Below, in pieces: positions 27,434 to 36,627 of a stretch of 64,000 nucleotides of DNA (its first letter is position 1; each line of letters opens with the position of its first letter). Origin of the DNA: 66-474 sp035695065 (GTDB lineage Bacteria > Pseudomonadota > Gammaproteobacteria > Xanthomonadales > Rhodanobacteraceae); NCBI GenBank assembly GCA_035695065.1, contig DASSEW010000076.1, positions 1-64,000 of the forward strand, read 5' to 3'. The notes under the pieces were generated by a model, which made no database searches, was not told the origin of the DNA, and saw only the letters and a program-made list of their open reading frames with translations. The position numbers were made by a program, and so were the translations under genes.

Positions 27434-28370
27434 GCAGGTCCACGTTCCCGCCGCTGAGGATCAGGCCCACGCGCTTGCCGGCGAAGCGTTCGCGTTGCGC
27501 CAGCACCGCGGCGAGAACTGTCGACGAGGACGGCTCGATCGTCTGCTTGAGATGCGCCCACAGCAGGCGCATCGCCGCGAGCACCTGCTCGTCGCTGATC
27601 GTGATGATCTCGACCCTGTTGTCGCGCAGCATTTCGAAATTGATCTCGCCGATCGTGGCGCGCAGGCCGTCGCAGATCGTGTCCGGCTTGACGTCGATGA
27701 CGCGCTCGCCACGTTGCAGCGAGCGGTAGCCGTCGTCCGCGCCGGCGGGTTCCGCGGCGATCAATGCCGTCGAGGGTGACAGCGCGCGCGCGACGATCGC
27801 GGTGCCCGACATCAGGCCGCCGCCGCCGAGCGGCGCGACCAGCACGTCCAGTTCCGGCACCTGTTGCAGCAACTCCAGCGCGGCCGTGCCCTGGCCGGCG
27901 ATGACGTTGCGATCGGCATAGGGATGCACCAGCGTCGCGCCGGTTTCGCGCTGGATGCGTGCGCAGGTTTCCTCGCGCGCGGCCAGCGTCGGCGCGCAAG
28001 GATGCAGCGTCGCGCCGGCCGCTTCGATGTTTTCCAACTTGGCGCGCACCGCACCTTGCGGCACCACCACGTGCGCGGGAATGCCGCGCGTGCGTGCGGC
28101 GAGCGCCAGCGCCGCGCCGTGGTTGCCCGAGGAGTGCGTCACCACGCCGCGCCGCGCTTCATCAGCGCTCAAGGCCCACACCGCATTGCATGCGCCGCGG
28201 AACTTGAACGCGCCACCGACCTGCAGGTGTTCGCATTTGAAATGCAGCCGCGCACCGGCCAGGTCATCCAGCGCTTCGGAGCGCATCACCGGCGTCACGG
28301 CTGCGTGTGCGGCGATGCGCGCGGCGGCGGCGCGGATGTCTGCGATACTGATGGCCGGGGTTGCTTTCAT
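27420..28370 (-). CDS. PLP-dependent threonine/serine dehydratase family (catabolic threonine ammonia-lyase or serine racemase type)
   Basis: From ATG 28370 (GAGGTG upstream) the protein has 316 residues, the length of the short, single-domain fold-type II enzymes without a C-terminal ACT domain. The PLP lysine lies in GGAFKFRGA, followed by SSGNHGAALA and the phosphate-binding PLGGGGLMSG. These enzymes deaminate L-threonine or L-serine to 2-oxo acids; related members racemise serine or act on hydroxyaspartate, and sequence alone does not choose between them. The absence of the regulatory domain argues against biosynthetic IlvA. Confidence 0.85.
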   Translation of the reverse strand: MKATPAISIADIRAAAARIAAHAAVTPVMRSEALDDLAGARLHFKCEHLQVGGAFKFRGACNAVWALSADEARRGVVTHSSGNHGAALALAARTRGIPAHVVVPQGAVRAKLENIEAAGATLHPCAPTLAAREETCARIQRETGATLVHPYADRNVIAGQGTAALELLQQVPELDVLVAPLGGGGLMSGTAIVARALSPSTALIAAEPAGADDGYRSLQRGERVIDVKPDTICDGLRATIGEINFEMLRDNRVEIITISDEQVLAAMRLLWAHLKQTIEPSSSTVLAAVLAQRERFAGKRVGLILSGGNVDLPIPR

Positions 28371-28411
28371 GCGCACCTCACCAAGGACAAGGAATTTTAG
28401 CGGGAGACGCC

Positions 28412-31063
28412 ATGAATGCCGCCACCGAATCCCGGAACGATGCCGTGGTACGCCTTGCCGATTACCGGCCACCGGCGTGGCGGGTCGAGCACATCGAACT
28501 CACGTTCGATCTCGGCATCGACGAAACGCTGGTCGGCACGCGCCTGCAGCTGCGCTGCGATCGCGACGAGCCGTTGCGGCTGGACGGCGAGGAACTGGAA
28601 CTGCTGGAAGTCGCGCTGGACGGTCGCGTCCTCGCGAAATCCGATTACACACTGGATGCGTGCAGCCTCACGATTCCCGGCGCCCGCGACGGCAGCGTGC
28701 TGGAAACGAAGGTGCGCGTCGCGCCGGCGCGCAACACCAAGCTCTCCGGCTTGTATCTCTCCGGCTCGCGCGATGCCGGCTTCCTGCTGACGCAATGCGA
28801 GGCGCAGGGCTTCCGCCGCATCACCTTCTTCCCCGATCGCCCGGACGTGCTGGCGAAATATTCGGTCACGCTGCGTGCCGACCACGCGCGCTTTCCGGTG
28901 CTGCTGGCCGGCGGTGATCCGGATGGCACCGGCGAGTTGCCGGATGGCCGGCACTGGGCGCGCTTCGTCGATCCGTATCCCAAGCCGAGCTACCTGTTCG
29001 CACTGGTCGCCGGGCACCTGGAGAAGATCGAACGCGCCTACCGCACCGCGGACGGGCGCGATGTGACCTTGCGCATCTTCGCCGAAGCCGATGCGATCGG
29101 CGGCTGCACCTACGCGATGGATGCGCTGGAGCGCGCGATGCGCTGGGACGAGCGCACGTACGGGCGCAATTACGACCTCGGCATCTTCAACGTTGTCGCC
29201 ACCCACGATTTCAACATGGGCGCGATGGAGAACAAGGGTCTCAACATCTTCAACGCCAAATACCTGCTCGCCGATCCGGAAACCACGACCGACGACGAAT
29301 ACCGCCACATCGAGGCGGTGATCGCACACGAGTACTTCCACAACTGGAGCGGCAACCGCGTCACCTGTCGCGACTGGTTTCAGCTCAGCTTGAAGGAAGG
29401 CTTCACCGTGTTCCGCGAGCAGCAGTTCTGCGCCGACATGCAATCCGCCGCGCTGCAGCGCATCGACGAAGTCGCCACGGTGCGGCGCGTGCAGTTCCCG
29501 GAAGACGCGGGTCCGCTCGCGCATCCGGTGCGTCCGGCCGAGTACACGGCGATCGACAATTTCTACACCCCGACGGTGTACGAAAAAGGCGCGGAGCTGA
29601 TCCGGATGGTCGCCGGGCGCCTGGGCGCGGAGCGCTTCCGCCGCGGCACCGATTTGTATTTCGCGCGCCACGATGGCCGGGCGGCCACGATCGAGGACCT
29701 GCTCGCCGCGCTCGGCGAAGCCAACCAGCTGGATCTCTCGCCGTATCTGGCCTGGTATGCACAGGCCGGCACGCCGCAGGTGCGCGCCAGCGGCGATTAC
29801 GATCCGGTCGCGCGCACCTACACGTTGACGCTGAAGCAGGACACGGCACCCACGCCGGGCCAACCGGACAAGCTGCCGTTGCCCGTTCCGGTCCGCATCG
29901 CGCTGTTCGCGCCCGATGGCCGGCGCATCCCGATGCGCTCGCAGGACGATCCCGAACGCGTGCACCAGGAGTGCGTACTGGAGCTCACGCAACGCGAACA
30001 GCGTTTCGTCTTCGTGGAGGTGGACACGCGCCCGGTACCGTCGCTGCTGCGTGGCTTTTCCGCGCCGGTGCAATCGCAATATCCGTACGTGCCGCGCGAA
30101 CTCGCGCTGCTGCTGCGCCACGAGAGCGAAGGTTACGACCGCTGGAATGCCGGCCAGCAGCTTGCCGCCGCCGCCTACGATGCGCTGCACGCGGGCGCGC
30201 AGGATCGCTCGTCGCTGGATGCATGGTGCGCGGCGCTCGCGGAATCGTTCGAGGCCGACGCGGCGCAACTCGATCCCGCCCTGCTGGCGGAATTGCTGAC
30301 GCCGCCGTCTTCGATCGAGCTGGGTACGCGCCATGAGCCGCTCGATCCCGAGCGCGTGCACCTGGCGCGCGAGACCCTGGAGAACGTGCTCGCAAGCAGG
30401 CTGGGCGCGCGCCTTGAAGCACGTTACCGGGAACTGCACCAGGCCCAGACCGGTGCGCTGGATGCGCCGGCGCAGGCGCGCCGCCGCCTGAAAGGCCGCG
30501 TGCTCGCGCTGCTGCTGCGCGCCGATCCGCGTTCGGGCGCACTGCTGGCCGTCGCGCAATACGAACATGCGCGCAACATGACCGACCGCCTGTCCGCGAT
30601 GGCCGCGCTGCTGCGCACCGGCGCCCCGCAGGCGGAAGAAATCCTGCACGATTTCCGCACGCGTTTCGATGGCAAGCCGCTGGTTCTCGACAAGTGGTTC
30701 GCGCTGCAGGCGCAGGTGCCCGCACGCGAAACGCTCGCGCGCGTAGAGGCGTTGAGCAGCGACCCGGCTTTCAGCCTGCACAATCCCAATCGCGTGCAAT
30801 CGCTGCTGGGTGCGTTCGCGCGCGGCAATCCGGTCGGCTTCAATCGCCCGGACGGCGCGGGCTATCGCTACGTCGCAGACAAGGTCGCCGAGATCGATGC
30901 GCTCAATCCGCAGAACGGCGCGCGCCTCGCCAAGGCTTTTGAGAGCTGGCACAAGCTGGAACAGGGTCGGCGCGCCGTGGCGCGGTCGGTGCTCGACGGC
31001 CTGCATCGGCGCGCCGGGCTTTCGCGCGATCTCACCGATGTGCTGTCACGCATGCGCGGTTGA
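28412..31063 (+). CDS. pepN: Aminopeptidase N (M1 zinc metallopeptidase)
   Basis: The 883-residue enzyme has the bacterial PepN length. It trims N-terminal residues from peptides in the cytoplasm. The exopeptidase motif GAMEN is at residues 270-274 and the zinc site HEYFH at 306-310, with the third ligand Glu about 329 in LKEG. The N-terminal beta domain and the long C-terminal helical half (DUF3458 region) are present, ending LTDVLSRMRG. The start ATG 28412 follows GGGAG. It is divergent from the dehydratase gene across 41 bases. Confidence 0.96.
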   Translation: MNAATESRNDAVVRLADYRPPAWRVEHIELTFDLGIDETLVGTRLQLRCDRDEPLRLDGEELELLEVALDGRVLAKSDYTLDACSLTIPGARDGSVLETKVRVAPARNTKLSGLYLSGSRDAGFLLTQCEAQGFRRITFFPDRPDVLAKYSVTLRADHARFPVLLAGGDPDGTGELPDGRHWARFVDPYPKPSYLFALVAGHLEKIERAYRTADGRDVTLRIFAEADAIGGCTYAMDALERAMRWDERTYGRNYDLGIFNVVATHDFNMGAMENKGLNIFNAKYLLADPETTTDDEYRHIEAVIAHEYFHNWSGNRVTCRDWFQLSLKEGFTVFREQQFCADMQSAALQRIDEVATVRRVQFPEDAGPLAHPVRPAEYTAIDNFYTPTVYEKGAELIRMVAGRLGAERFRRGTDLYFARHDGRAATIEDLLAALGEANQLDLSPYLAWYAQAGTPQVRASGDYDPVARTYTLTLKQDTAPTPGQPDKLPLPVPVRIALFAPDGRRIPMRSQDDPERVHQECVLELTQREQRFVFVEVDTRPVPSLLRGFSAPVQSQYPYVPRELALLLRHESEGYDRWNAGQQLAAAAYDALHAGAQDRSSLDAWCAALAESFEADAAQLDPALLAELLTPPSSIELGTRHEPLDPERVHLARETLENVLASRLGARLEARYRELHQAQTGALDAPAQARRRLKGRVLALLLRADPRSGALLAVAQYEHARNMTDRLSAMAALLRTGAPQAEEILHDFRTRFDGKPLVLDKWFALQAQVPARETLARVEALSSDPAFSLHNPNRVQSLLGAFARGNPVGFNRPDGAGYRYVADKVAEIDALNPQNGARLAKAFESWHKLEQGRRAVARSVLDGLHRRAGLSRDLTDVLSRMRG

Positions 31064-31139
31064 TGCGCCGCAATTCCTGAACACGAATTTACGCGCGCGG
31101 GTGTATGGTCTCCATGAGTGTCACGACGTGGATCGAACC

Positions 31140-31646
31140 ATGAAAATCGCACTGCTCGCCGCGGGACTGTTGCTTCTTGGCGGCTGCGTCATGCCACCGG
31201 ATTACGTCCGCACCGAGGGTTACTATCCGGCTGGCTACGACCAGGGCTATTACGGCGACGGTGGTTATTACGGCGACGATGATCCCGGCTACTACGGCGG
31301 CTGCGTCAACTGCGGCTCGGTGAGCGTCGGCATCGGCTACGGCTATCCCGGATACGGGTATGGCTATGGCGGATACGGCTACGGTTACGGCGGTTATGGA
31401 TACGGCGGCTATCCGTATTCCGGCTACTACCGCCATGATCACGACGATCACGATGGGCATTGGGACCACGGCGGCGCGGACCATGGCGACCGCAACCATT
31501 GGACCGGCGGCCATGACGGACACAGCAGCTGGGGCAGCGCGCCCGGCAGCGGGAACCACGAGCATCGCGATCAGGGTGATCGCGGCGACCACCATCGCGG
31601 GTCATGGACAACGAAACAGCGTGACCCGGCCATCAATCGGCCGTGA
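31140..31646 (+). CDS. Gly/Tyr-rich and His/Asp-rich lipoprotein
   Basis: The 168-residue product starts with a lipoprotein signal and lipobox LLGGC (Cys16). Residues 28-100 are dominated by Gly-Tyr repeats (GYGYGGYGYG type), and residues about 100-165 by His, Asp and Gly (HDHDDHDGHWDH). The first part should be disordered or surface-coating; the second could bind divalent metals. The family is not one I can name. It follows pepN by 76 bases on the same strand but its composition and a separate gap suggest its own promoter. Confidence 0.7.
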   Translation: MKIALLAAGLLLLGGCVMPPDYVRTEGYYPAGYDQGYYGDGGYYGDDDPGYYGGCVNCGSVSVGIGYGYPGYGYGYGGYGYGYGGYGYGGYPYSGYYRHDHDDHDGHWDHGGADHGDRNHWTGGHDGHSSWGSAPGSGNHEHRDQGDRGDHHRGSWTTKQRDPAINRP

Positions 31647-31655
31647 CTCCAGCGG

Positions 31656-31838
31656 TCACGCTTCGATCGAATCCGCCAGGTTGAGTTCCTGCAGGCTGCG
31701 TTCGATGGCGAACGCCACGCGCCCGGCGTCGTGATCGGAGCCCTGCTCGGCCATCAGTTCTAGCCGGCCCTGTTCCACGAACGCATCATGGCGCTGGCAC
31801 ACTTCCTCGAATTCGCCCGGAATCGCTGAAAAGGTCAT
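31656..31838 (-). CDS. Small conserved-looking hypothetical protein (60 aa)
   Basis: A 60-residue acidic protein from ATG 31838, with GGGGGAG 6-7 bases upstream. It begins MTFSAIPGEFEEVC and has no signal peptide or membrane segment; it is probably an all-helical cytoplasmic protein. I do not recognise the family. The good ribosome site and typical third-position GC bias support it as a gene. It converges with the lipoprotein gene, 9 bases apart. Confidence 0.5.
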   Translation of the reverse strand: MTFSAIPGEFEEVCQRHDAFVEQGRLELMAEQGSDHDAGRVAFAIERSLQELNLADSIEA

Positions 31839-32387
31839 GGCACTCCCCCTGTTGCGGATGGATGAACTGTTCGCCAAGGTACGTGCATGGGCCATGCCAT
31901 TGCTCCGGATTTGCGAAGTGGAGCACGGAAACTTTTGTGACAATCGGGCCTGAATTCCCCGATGGGGATTGCCCGCGTTTTTCCCGCGGTTTTTAACGTA
32001 CTATTTACCTTTGCGCCCCGATACTGGCCGCGCAAACCCGCCAGCGGGTGATGCGCTCAGCCTTGTTGTACGCTGGTACCGGTTCAACGTTTCTGGCGCC
32101 CGGCACACGGTCTTCCTGGATTCCCCCTGTTCCTGACGACCGCCGGGCGCCAGTCCTTTTCGGGATCGACGCAAAGCGGCTGCGCCACGGCAGCTCGCGG
32201 TGGCTTCGAGCCAATGCAGAGGGTGATTCGTGGGTGGGAGGTGCGTCCTCCCGCCGGCGCGCGATCGGCCCCTGACCTCCGATCTCAGCGCGCTCGCATT
32301 GACGCCTAGCGCCGGCGGGAGTGCGGGGTAGCCAATGCAGCGAGCGTGCCAAAGCTCCCGACCACGGGCGCCCGGTAAAATACGTTG
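31839..32387. promoter_or_regulatory. 549-base intergenic region upstream of mnmG with an 11-base inverted repeat
   Basis: No convincing gene is found here. It contains a weak hairpin with a T run (CCGCG 31973-31977 pairing with 31985-31989, then TTTTT) and a perfect 11-base inverted repeat, CTGGCGCCCGG 32093-32103 pairing with 32143-32153 across a 39-base loop. The leader of mnmG and the promoter of the small minus-strand gene must lie here. The larger structure may be an mRNA leader fold or a degenerate repeat. Confidence 0.45.
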
Positions 32388-34268
32388 ATGAATATCTACG
32401 ACGTCATAGTGGTGGGTGGCGGCCACGCAGGTACAGAAGCCGCGCTCGCCGCCGCGCGTGGCGGCGCGCGCACGCTGCTGCTGACGCACAGCGTCGAATC
32501 GATTGGCGCGATGAGCTGTAATCCAGCTATCGGCGGCATCGGCAAGGGCCATCTGGTCAAGGAAATCGACGCGCTGGGCGGCGCGATGGCGCATGCCGCC
32601 GATCGCGCCGGCATCCAGTGGCGCACGCTGAATGCATCCAAGGGTCCGGCGGTCCGCGCCACGCGCTGCCAGGCCGACCGCGCGTTGTATCGCGCCGCGA
32701 TCCGCCGCATGGTGGAAACGCAACCGAACCTGCAGCTGTTCCAGCAGGCGGCGGACGACCTGATCGTCGAGAACGGCCGTGCCACGGGCGTGGTGACGCA
32801 AATGGGCCTGCAACTGCGCGCGCGCTGCGTGGTGCTGACGGCCGGAACGTTCCTGTCCGGCAAGATCCATATCGGCCTGACGAATTATTCCGGCGGGCGG
32901 GCGGGCGATCCGCCGGCCACGACGCTCGCGCAACGCCTGCGCGAATTGCCGCTGGGCGCCGATCGCCTGAAGACCGGCACGCCGCCGCGCATCGACGGCC
33001 GCAGCATCGATTACTCCGTTTTCGCCGAGCAGCCCGGCGACGATCCCGCGCCGGTGCTTTCGTACCTCGGTTCGCGCGATGAACATCCGCGCCAGGTGTC
33101 GTGCTGGATCACGCACACCAGCGAACGCACGCACGAGATCATCCGCGCGGCGCTCGATCGTTCGCCGCTCTACACCGGCAAGATCGAAGGCGTGGGCCCG
33201 CGTTACTGCCCATCCATCGAAGACAAGGTGGTGCGCTTCGCGGAGAAGGCCTCGCACCAGATCTTCATCGAACCCGAAGGGCTGGATGCGACGGAGATTT
33301 ATCCCAACGGCATTTCCACCTCGCTGCCGTTCGACGTGCAGCAGGAACTGGTGCGCTCGATCCGCGGCTTCGAGCATGCGCACATCACGCGGCCGGGCTA
33401 CGCGATCGAATACGACTATTTCGATCCGCGCGGCCTGCATCCCTGGCTCGAGACCAAAGCCATTCCGGGCCTGTATTTCGCAGGCCAGATCAACGGCACG
33501 ACCGGATACGAGGAAGCCGCCGCGCAAGGCCTGCTCGCCGGCCTGAACGCCGCGCGCGCGTCGCGCGAACAGGCGCCCTGGTGGCCGCGCCGCGACGAGG
33601 CCTACATCGGCGTGCTGGTGGACGACCTCACCACCCAAGGCACGATCGAACCGTACCGCATGTTCACCTCGCGCGCGGAATACCGGCTGCATTTGCGCGA
33701 GGACAACGCCGACCTGCGCCTGACCGAAAAGGGTCATGAACTCGGCGTGGTGCCGCAGCAGCGTTTCGATGCATTGCGTCGCAAGCGCGAAGCGGTCGAG
33801 CGCGAGACGCAACGGCTGCGCGCATTGCACGTCGCACCGGCGGACCCGCGCGGCATTGCACTGGCGAACTCGCAGCATGCGATCACGCTCAGCCGCGATT
33901 CCAATGCACTGGAATTGCTGCGCCGGCCGGAACTGGATTACGCCGGGCTCACTTCGATCGAAGGATTCGGTCCTGCGCTCGAAGACGAAAGTGCCGCGCT
34001 GCAGGTCGAGGTGCAGGCGAAATACGCGGGTTATCTCGAGCGCCAGCGCGAGGAGATCGCGCGCGCGCAGCGGCACGAATCCACGCTGATCCCGCACGGC
34101 TTCGATTACGACTCGGTGCGCGGGCTCTCGGCCGAGGTGCTGGCCAAGCTCAAGGCCGCGCGCCCGGAAAGCATCGGCCAGGCGCAACGGATCAGCGGCA
34201 TCACCCCGGCAGCCATCTCGCTGCTGCTGGTGCACTTGCGGCGCAGGCCACAGCGCGAGGTCGCCTGA
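32388..34268 (+). CDS. mnmG: tRNA uridine-5-carboxymethylaminomethyl modification enzyme MnmG
   Basis: MnmG (GidA) with MnmE installs the cmnm5 group at wobble U34 of several tRNAs. The 626-residue length is normal. The FAD-binding loop VVGGGHAGTEAA is at the N-terminus, followed by MSCNPAIGGIGKGHLV with a catalytic-type Cys, and later GTTGYEEAAAQGL (second FAD segment) and the C-terminal tRNA-binding helical domain. I use ATG 32388; a TTG immediately precedes it. mnmE is not in the window. Confidence 0.97.
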   Translation: MNIYDVIVVGGGHAGTEAALAAARGGARTLLLTHSVESIGAMSCNPAIGGIGKGHLVKEIDALGGAMAHAADRAGIQWRTLNASKGPAVRATRCQADRALYRAAIRRMVETQPNLQLFQQAADDLIVENGRATGVVTQMGLQLRARCVVLTAGTFLSGKIHIGLTNYSGGRAGDPPATTLAQRLRELPLGADRLKTGTPPRIDGRSIDYSVFAEQPGDDPAPVLSYLGSRDEHPRQVSCWITHTSERTHEIIRAALDRSPLYTGKIEGVGPRYCPSIEDKVVRFAEKASHQIFIEPEGLDATEIYPNGISTSLPFDVQQELVRSIRGFEHAHITRPGYAIEYDYFDPRGLHPWLETKAIPGLYFAGQINGTTGYEEAAAQGLLAGLNAARASREQAPWWPRRDEAYIGVLVDDLTTQGTIEPYRMFTSRAEYRLHLREDNADLRLTEKGHELGVVPQQRFDALRRKREAVERETQRLRALHVAPADPRGIALANSQHAITLSRDSNALELLRRPELDYAGLTSIEGFGPALEDESAALQVEVQAKYAGYLERQREEIARAQRHESTLIPHGFDYDSVRGLSAEVLAKLKAARPESIGQAQRISGITPAAISLLLVHLRRRPQREVA

Positions 34269-34425
34269 GCCTATCCGCGATATCCGCGCGGAAGCGGTGA
34301 GTGCCGAACGGGTGGTACCCCATCCGGAGCCTCAGGGCGACTGCGCTTGATGGGCCGATAGCCGGATTCAAACGTTTGTATTAGGCTAATCCCCGCCTTT
34401 CCTGACAGGATTTCCGGGGACGATC

Positions 34426-36459
34426 ATGCCGCGCATCCGCATCCTCGCTGGCGCACTCGCGCTGGCCATCTCCGGCAGCGCCGCTGCCGCCCAGTTCGAC
34501 AACGTGGTCGTCTTCGGCGACAGCCTGAGCGACAACGGCAATATTTCCCTTGCCCAGCAGTTGCCGTTCGCGCCTTCACGCTTCACCACCAATCCGGGCC
34601 TGCTGGCGATCGAACACGTGGCGGATTACTACGGCATCACGCTCACGCCATCGCTCACCGGCGGCAGCGATTTCGCTTTCGGCGGCGCCGGCGTCATCAA
34701 CAATTCGCCGGGCACACCGTCCACCGTTCCGACCTTGCCCGTGCAATTGCAGGCCTATCTGGCTGCGACCGGCGGCAAGGCCGATCCCAACGCGCTCTAT
34801 TCGGTGTGGGGCGGTGCGAATGATTTGTTCTACGCCGCAACCTCCGCCGGCGCTGCGGCAACCGCACAGCAGCTGATCCAGCAGAACATCCAGGCGCAGG
34901 TTCAGCAAGCGATCGCCAATAACGTGATACCGAACGATCCGACCGCGATTGCCGCGTTCACCGCTCAGATCACGCCAATCGTGACGCAGCAAGTGACGGC
35001 CCAGGTCGAAGCCGCCGCGGGCGTTTCCACTCTCATGAACGCCGCGCAGGCGCAGGCCAGCCTGCAGCAGGCCGCGCAGGCCGAACTGCAAATGATCGGG
35101 CAACTCGGCCAGGCCGGTGCCAAGCGCGTGATCGTGTTCAACCTGCCGGACGTCGGGCAAGCCCCTTCTTCGCTGGCCCAGGGCCCCACCGCTGCGGCGC
35201 AGATCACCGGGCTTTCGATCGTCTACAACACCACCTTGAACGCAGGGCTCGCACAGGCCGGCGTGGACATCATTCCGATCGACACGTTCGGGTTGATCCA
35301 CGAAGTCATTGCAAACCCGTCGCTGTACGGCTTCAGCAACGTCACCGATGCGGCATGCGGGCTAACCTCCAGCTCGCTGGCTTGCGGGCCGGCGGGCTCG
35401 GATTTGCCCTACACCTACGCGTCGGGGACGGATCAAACCTATCTGTTCGCCGACGGCGTGCATCCGACCACCGCCGCACACGCCTTGCTCGGGCAGTACG
35501 TGGTGTCGGTGATCCAGGCGCCGGGCCAGCAGTCGCTGCTTGCGGAAGCGCCGCTGGCCGTCACCGATTCGGTGAATCGCAGCCTGCGCAACCAGGCGCT
35601 CTCGGGCATGAACCAGCCGAGCCAGGGCGTGCGCTGGTTCGCCAATTACGATTACAACCAGCAGAAGCTGGACGCGACGGCCAATACGCCGAAATCCGAC
35701 AACAACCAGAACACGCTGACAGTCGGCGCGGACGTGCACCCCGACGAACACATCAGCGTCGGCATGGCACTGAGCGGCGCCAACCATCGCGACGGTTTCG
35801 CCGACGACGCCGGCGGCTTCAAACTCGACGAATACCTGGTTTCGGCGTACGCCATGTACGGCTGGCAGCAGGGTTACTTCGGCGCAATTGGCAACGTCGG
35901 CCAGCTCAACTACCACGACATCGACCGCAACATCGCGCTCGGCCCGGCGCTGCGCCGTGAGAGTGGTTCCACCTCCGGCTCGCATGTGGCCCTGATGCTC
36001 ACCGGCGGCTGGCTGTTCGGTTCCGACGCGCTGCGCACCGGCCCTTATGCCGATATCGGCTACCAGCGCATCCGCGTCAGCGGCTTCGCGGAGAATGGCG
36101 GCGACAGCACCGCGATGACCTTCGACCGCCAGGAGCGCGAAGCGATGATCGGCACGCTGGGCTGGCAGGTGATCGGCAACTGGCAGGCCGGCGGCACGGC
36201 ACTGCATCCGTATGCGCAGGTCGCGTGGAACCACGACAGCAAGGCCGATCCGCGCGACGTGCGCGCAGGCCTGGTCAACATGCCGGGCACCTTCGGAATG
36301 CCTGGCTTCGTGCCCGACAAGACCTGGGGCAGCGCGGGCGTGGGCTTGAATGCGCAGTTCAGCCCGGGCTTCTCGGCATGGGTCAGCTACGACGGGCGCT
36401 TCTCCGACAGCAACGAGCGCGACAACAGCTTGAACGTGGGAGCGAAGCTGAGCTTCTGA
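34426..36459 (+). CDS. Autotransporter GDSL/SGNH esterase (EstA-like)
   Basis: The 677-residue protein has a signal peptide (cleavage after about residue 22, SAAAAQ), an SGNH esterase passenger and a C-terminal outer-membrane beta-barrel. The block I motif VFGDSLSDNG carries Ser33; block III is GGANDL; the catalytic Asp/His pair is in FADGVHPT. The barrel starts around residue 400 and ends in Phe677, the usual terminal aromatic. EstA-type enzymes display esterase activity on the cell surface and influence motility, rhamnolipid and biofilm phenotypes in Pseudomonas. A long Gln/Ala-rich insertion (about residues 140-215) between blocks II and III is unusual. Confidence 0.9.
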   Translation: MPRIRILAGALALAISGSAAAAQFDNVVVFGDSLSDNGNISLAQQLPFAPSRFTTNPGLLAIEHVADYYGITLTPSLTGGSDFAFGGAGVINNSPGTPSTVPTLPVQLQAYLAATGGKADPNALYSVWGGANDLFYAATSAGAAATAQQLIQQNIQAQVQQAIANNVIPNDPTAIAAFTAQITPIVTQQVTAQVEAAAGVSTLMNAAQAQASLQQAAQAELQMIGQLGQAGAKRVIVFNLPDVGQAPSSLAQGPTAAAQITGLSIVYNTTLNAGLAQAGVDIIPIDTFGLIHEVIANPSLYGFSNVTDAACGLTSSSLACGPAGSDLPYTYASGTDQTYLFADGVHPTTAAHALLGQYVVSVIQAPGQQSLLAEAPLAVTDSVNRSLRNQALSGMNQPSQGVRWFANYDYNQQKLDATANTPKSDNNQNTLTVGADVHPDEHISVGMALSGANHRDGFADDAGGFKLDEYLVSAYAMYGWQQGYFGAIGNVGQLNYHDIDRNIALGPALRRESGSTSGSHVALMLTGGWLFGSDALRTGPYADIGYQRIRVSGFAENGGDSTAMTFDRQEREAMIGTLGWQVIGNWQAGGTALHPYAQVAWNHDSKADPRDVRAGLVNMPGTFGMPGFVPDKTWGSAGVGLNAQFSPGFSAWVSYDGRFSDSNERDNSLNVGAKLSF

Positions 36460-36474
36460 GCGGTCACTCGCTCG

Positions 36475-36563
36475 GCGTCATCCCGGCGCAAGCCGGGATC
36501 CATCTTGCTTGAAAGTCGCTTTGGATTCCGGGACCGATCTGGCGATCGGTCCCGGAATGACGG
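36475..36563. repeat. Composite palindromic intergenic repeat
   Basis: Two hairpins, TCCCGGC 36481-36487/36492-36498 and a perfect 15-base stem 36525-36539/36544-36558, sit inside outer GTCAT/ATGAC ends. The unit is downstream of the esterase gene. The pattern matches short mobile palindromes of the REP/MITE kind found widely in proteobacteria. Confidence 0.7.
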
Positions 36564-36577
36564 ACAGGATGAGCAAC

Positions 36578-36610
36578 AAAAAAGCCGCGCATCGAGCGCG
36601 GCTTTTTTTT
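36578..36610. terminator. Bidirectional rho-independent terminator
   Basis: A perfect stem (AAAGCCGCGC / GCGCGGCTTT) with loop ATCGA, an A run before and a T run after. It can stop both the esterase gene (+) and the convergent lipoprotein gene (-). Confidence 0.9.
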
Positions 36611-36627
36611 CGCCTGCAAGCGAGCTG

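Noticed and set aside
31973..31994. Hairpin CCGCG/CGCGG followed by a T run as a terminator.
   Set aside because: The stem is only 5 bases and no plus-strand gene ends nearby; kept only as a note in the intergenic entry.
32048..32275. A 75-codon open frame upstream of mnmG.
   Set aside because: It has no ribosome site, no typical codon bias and spans the inverted repeat; more likely non-coding.
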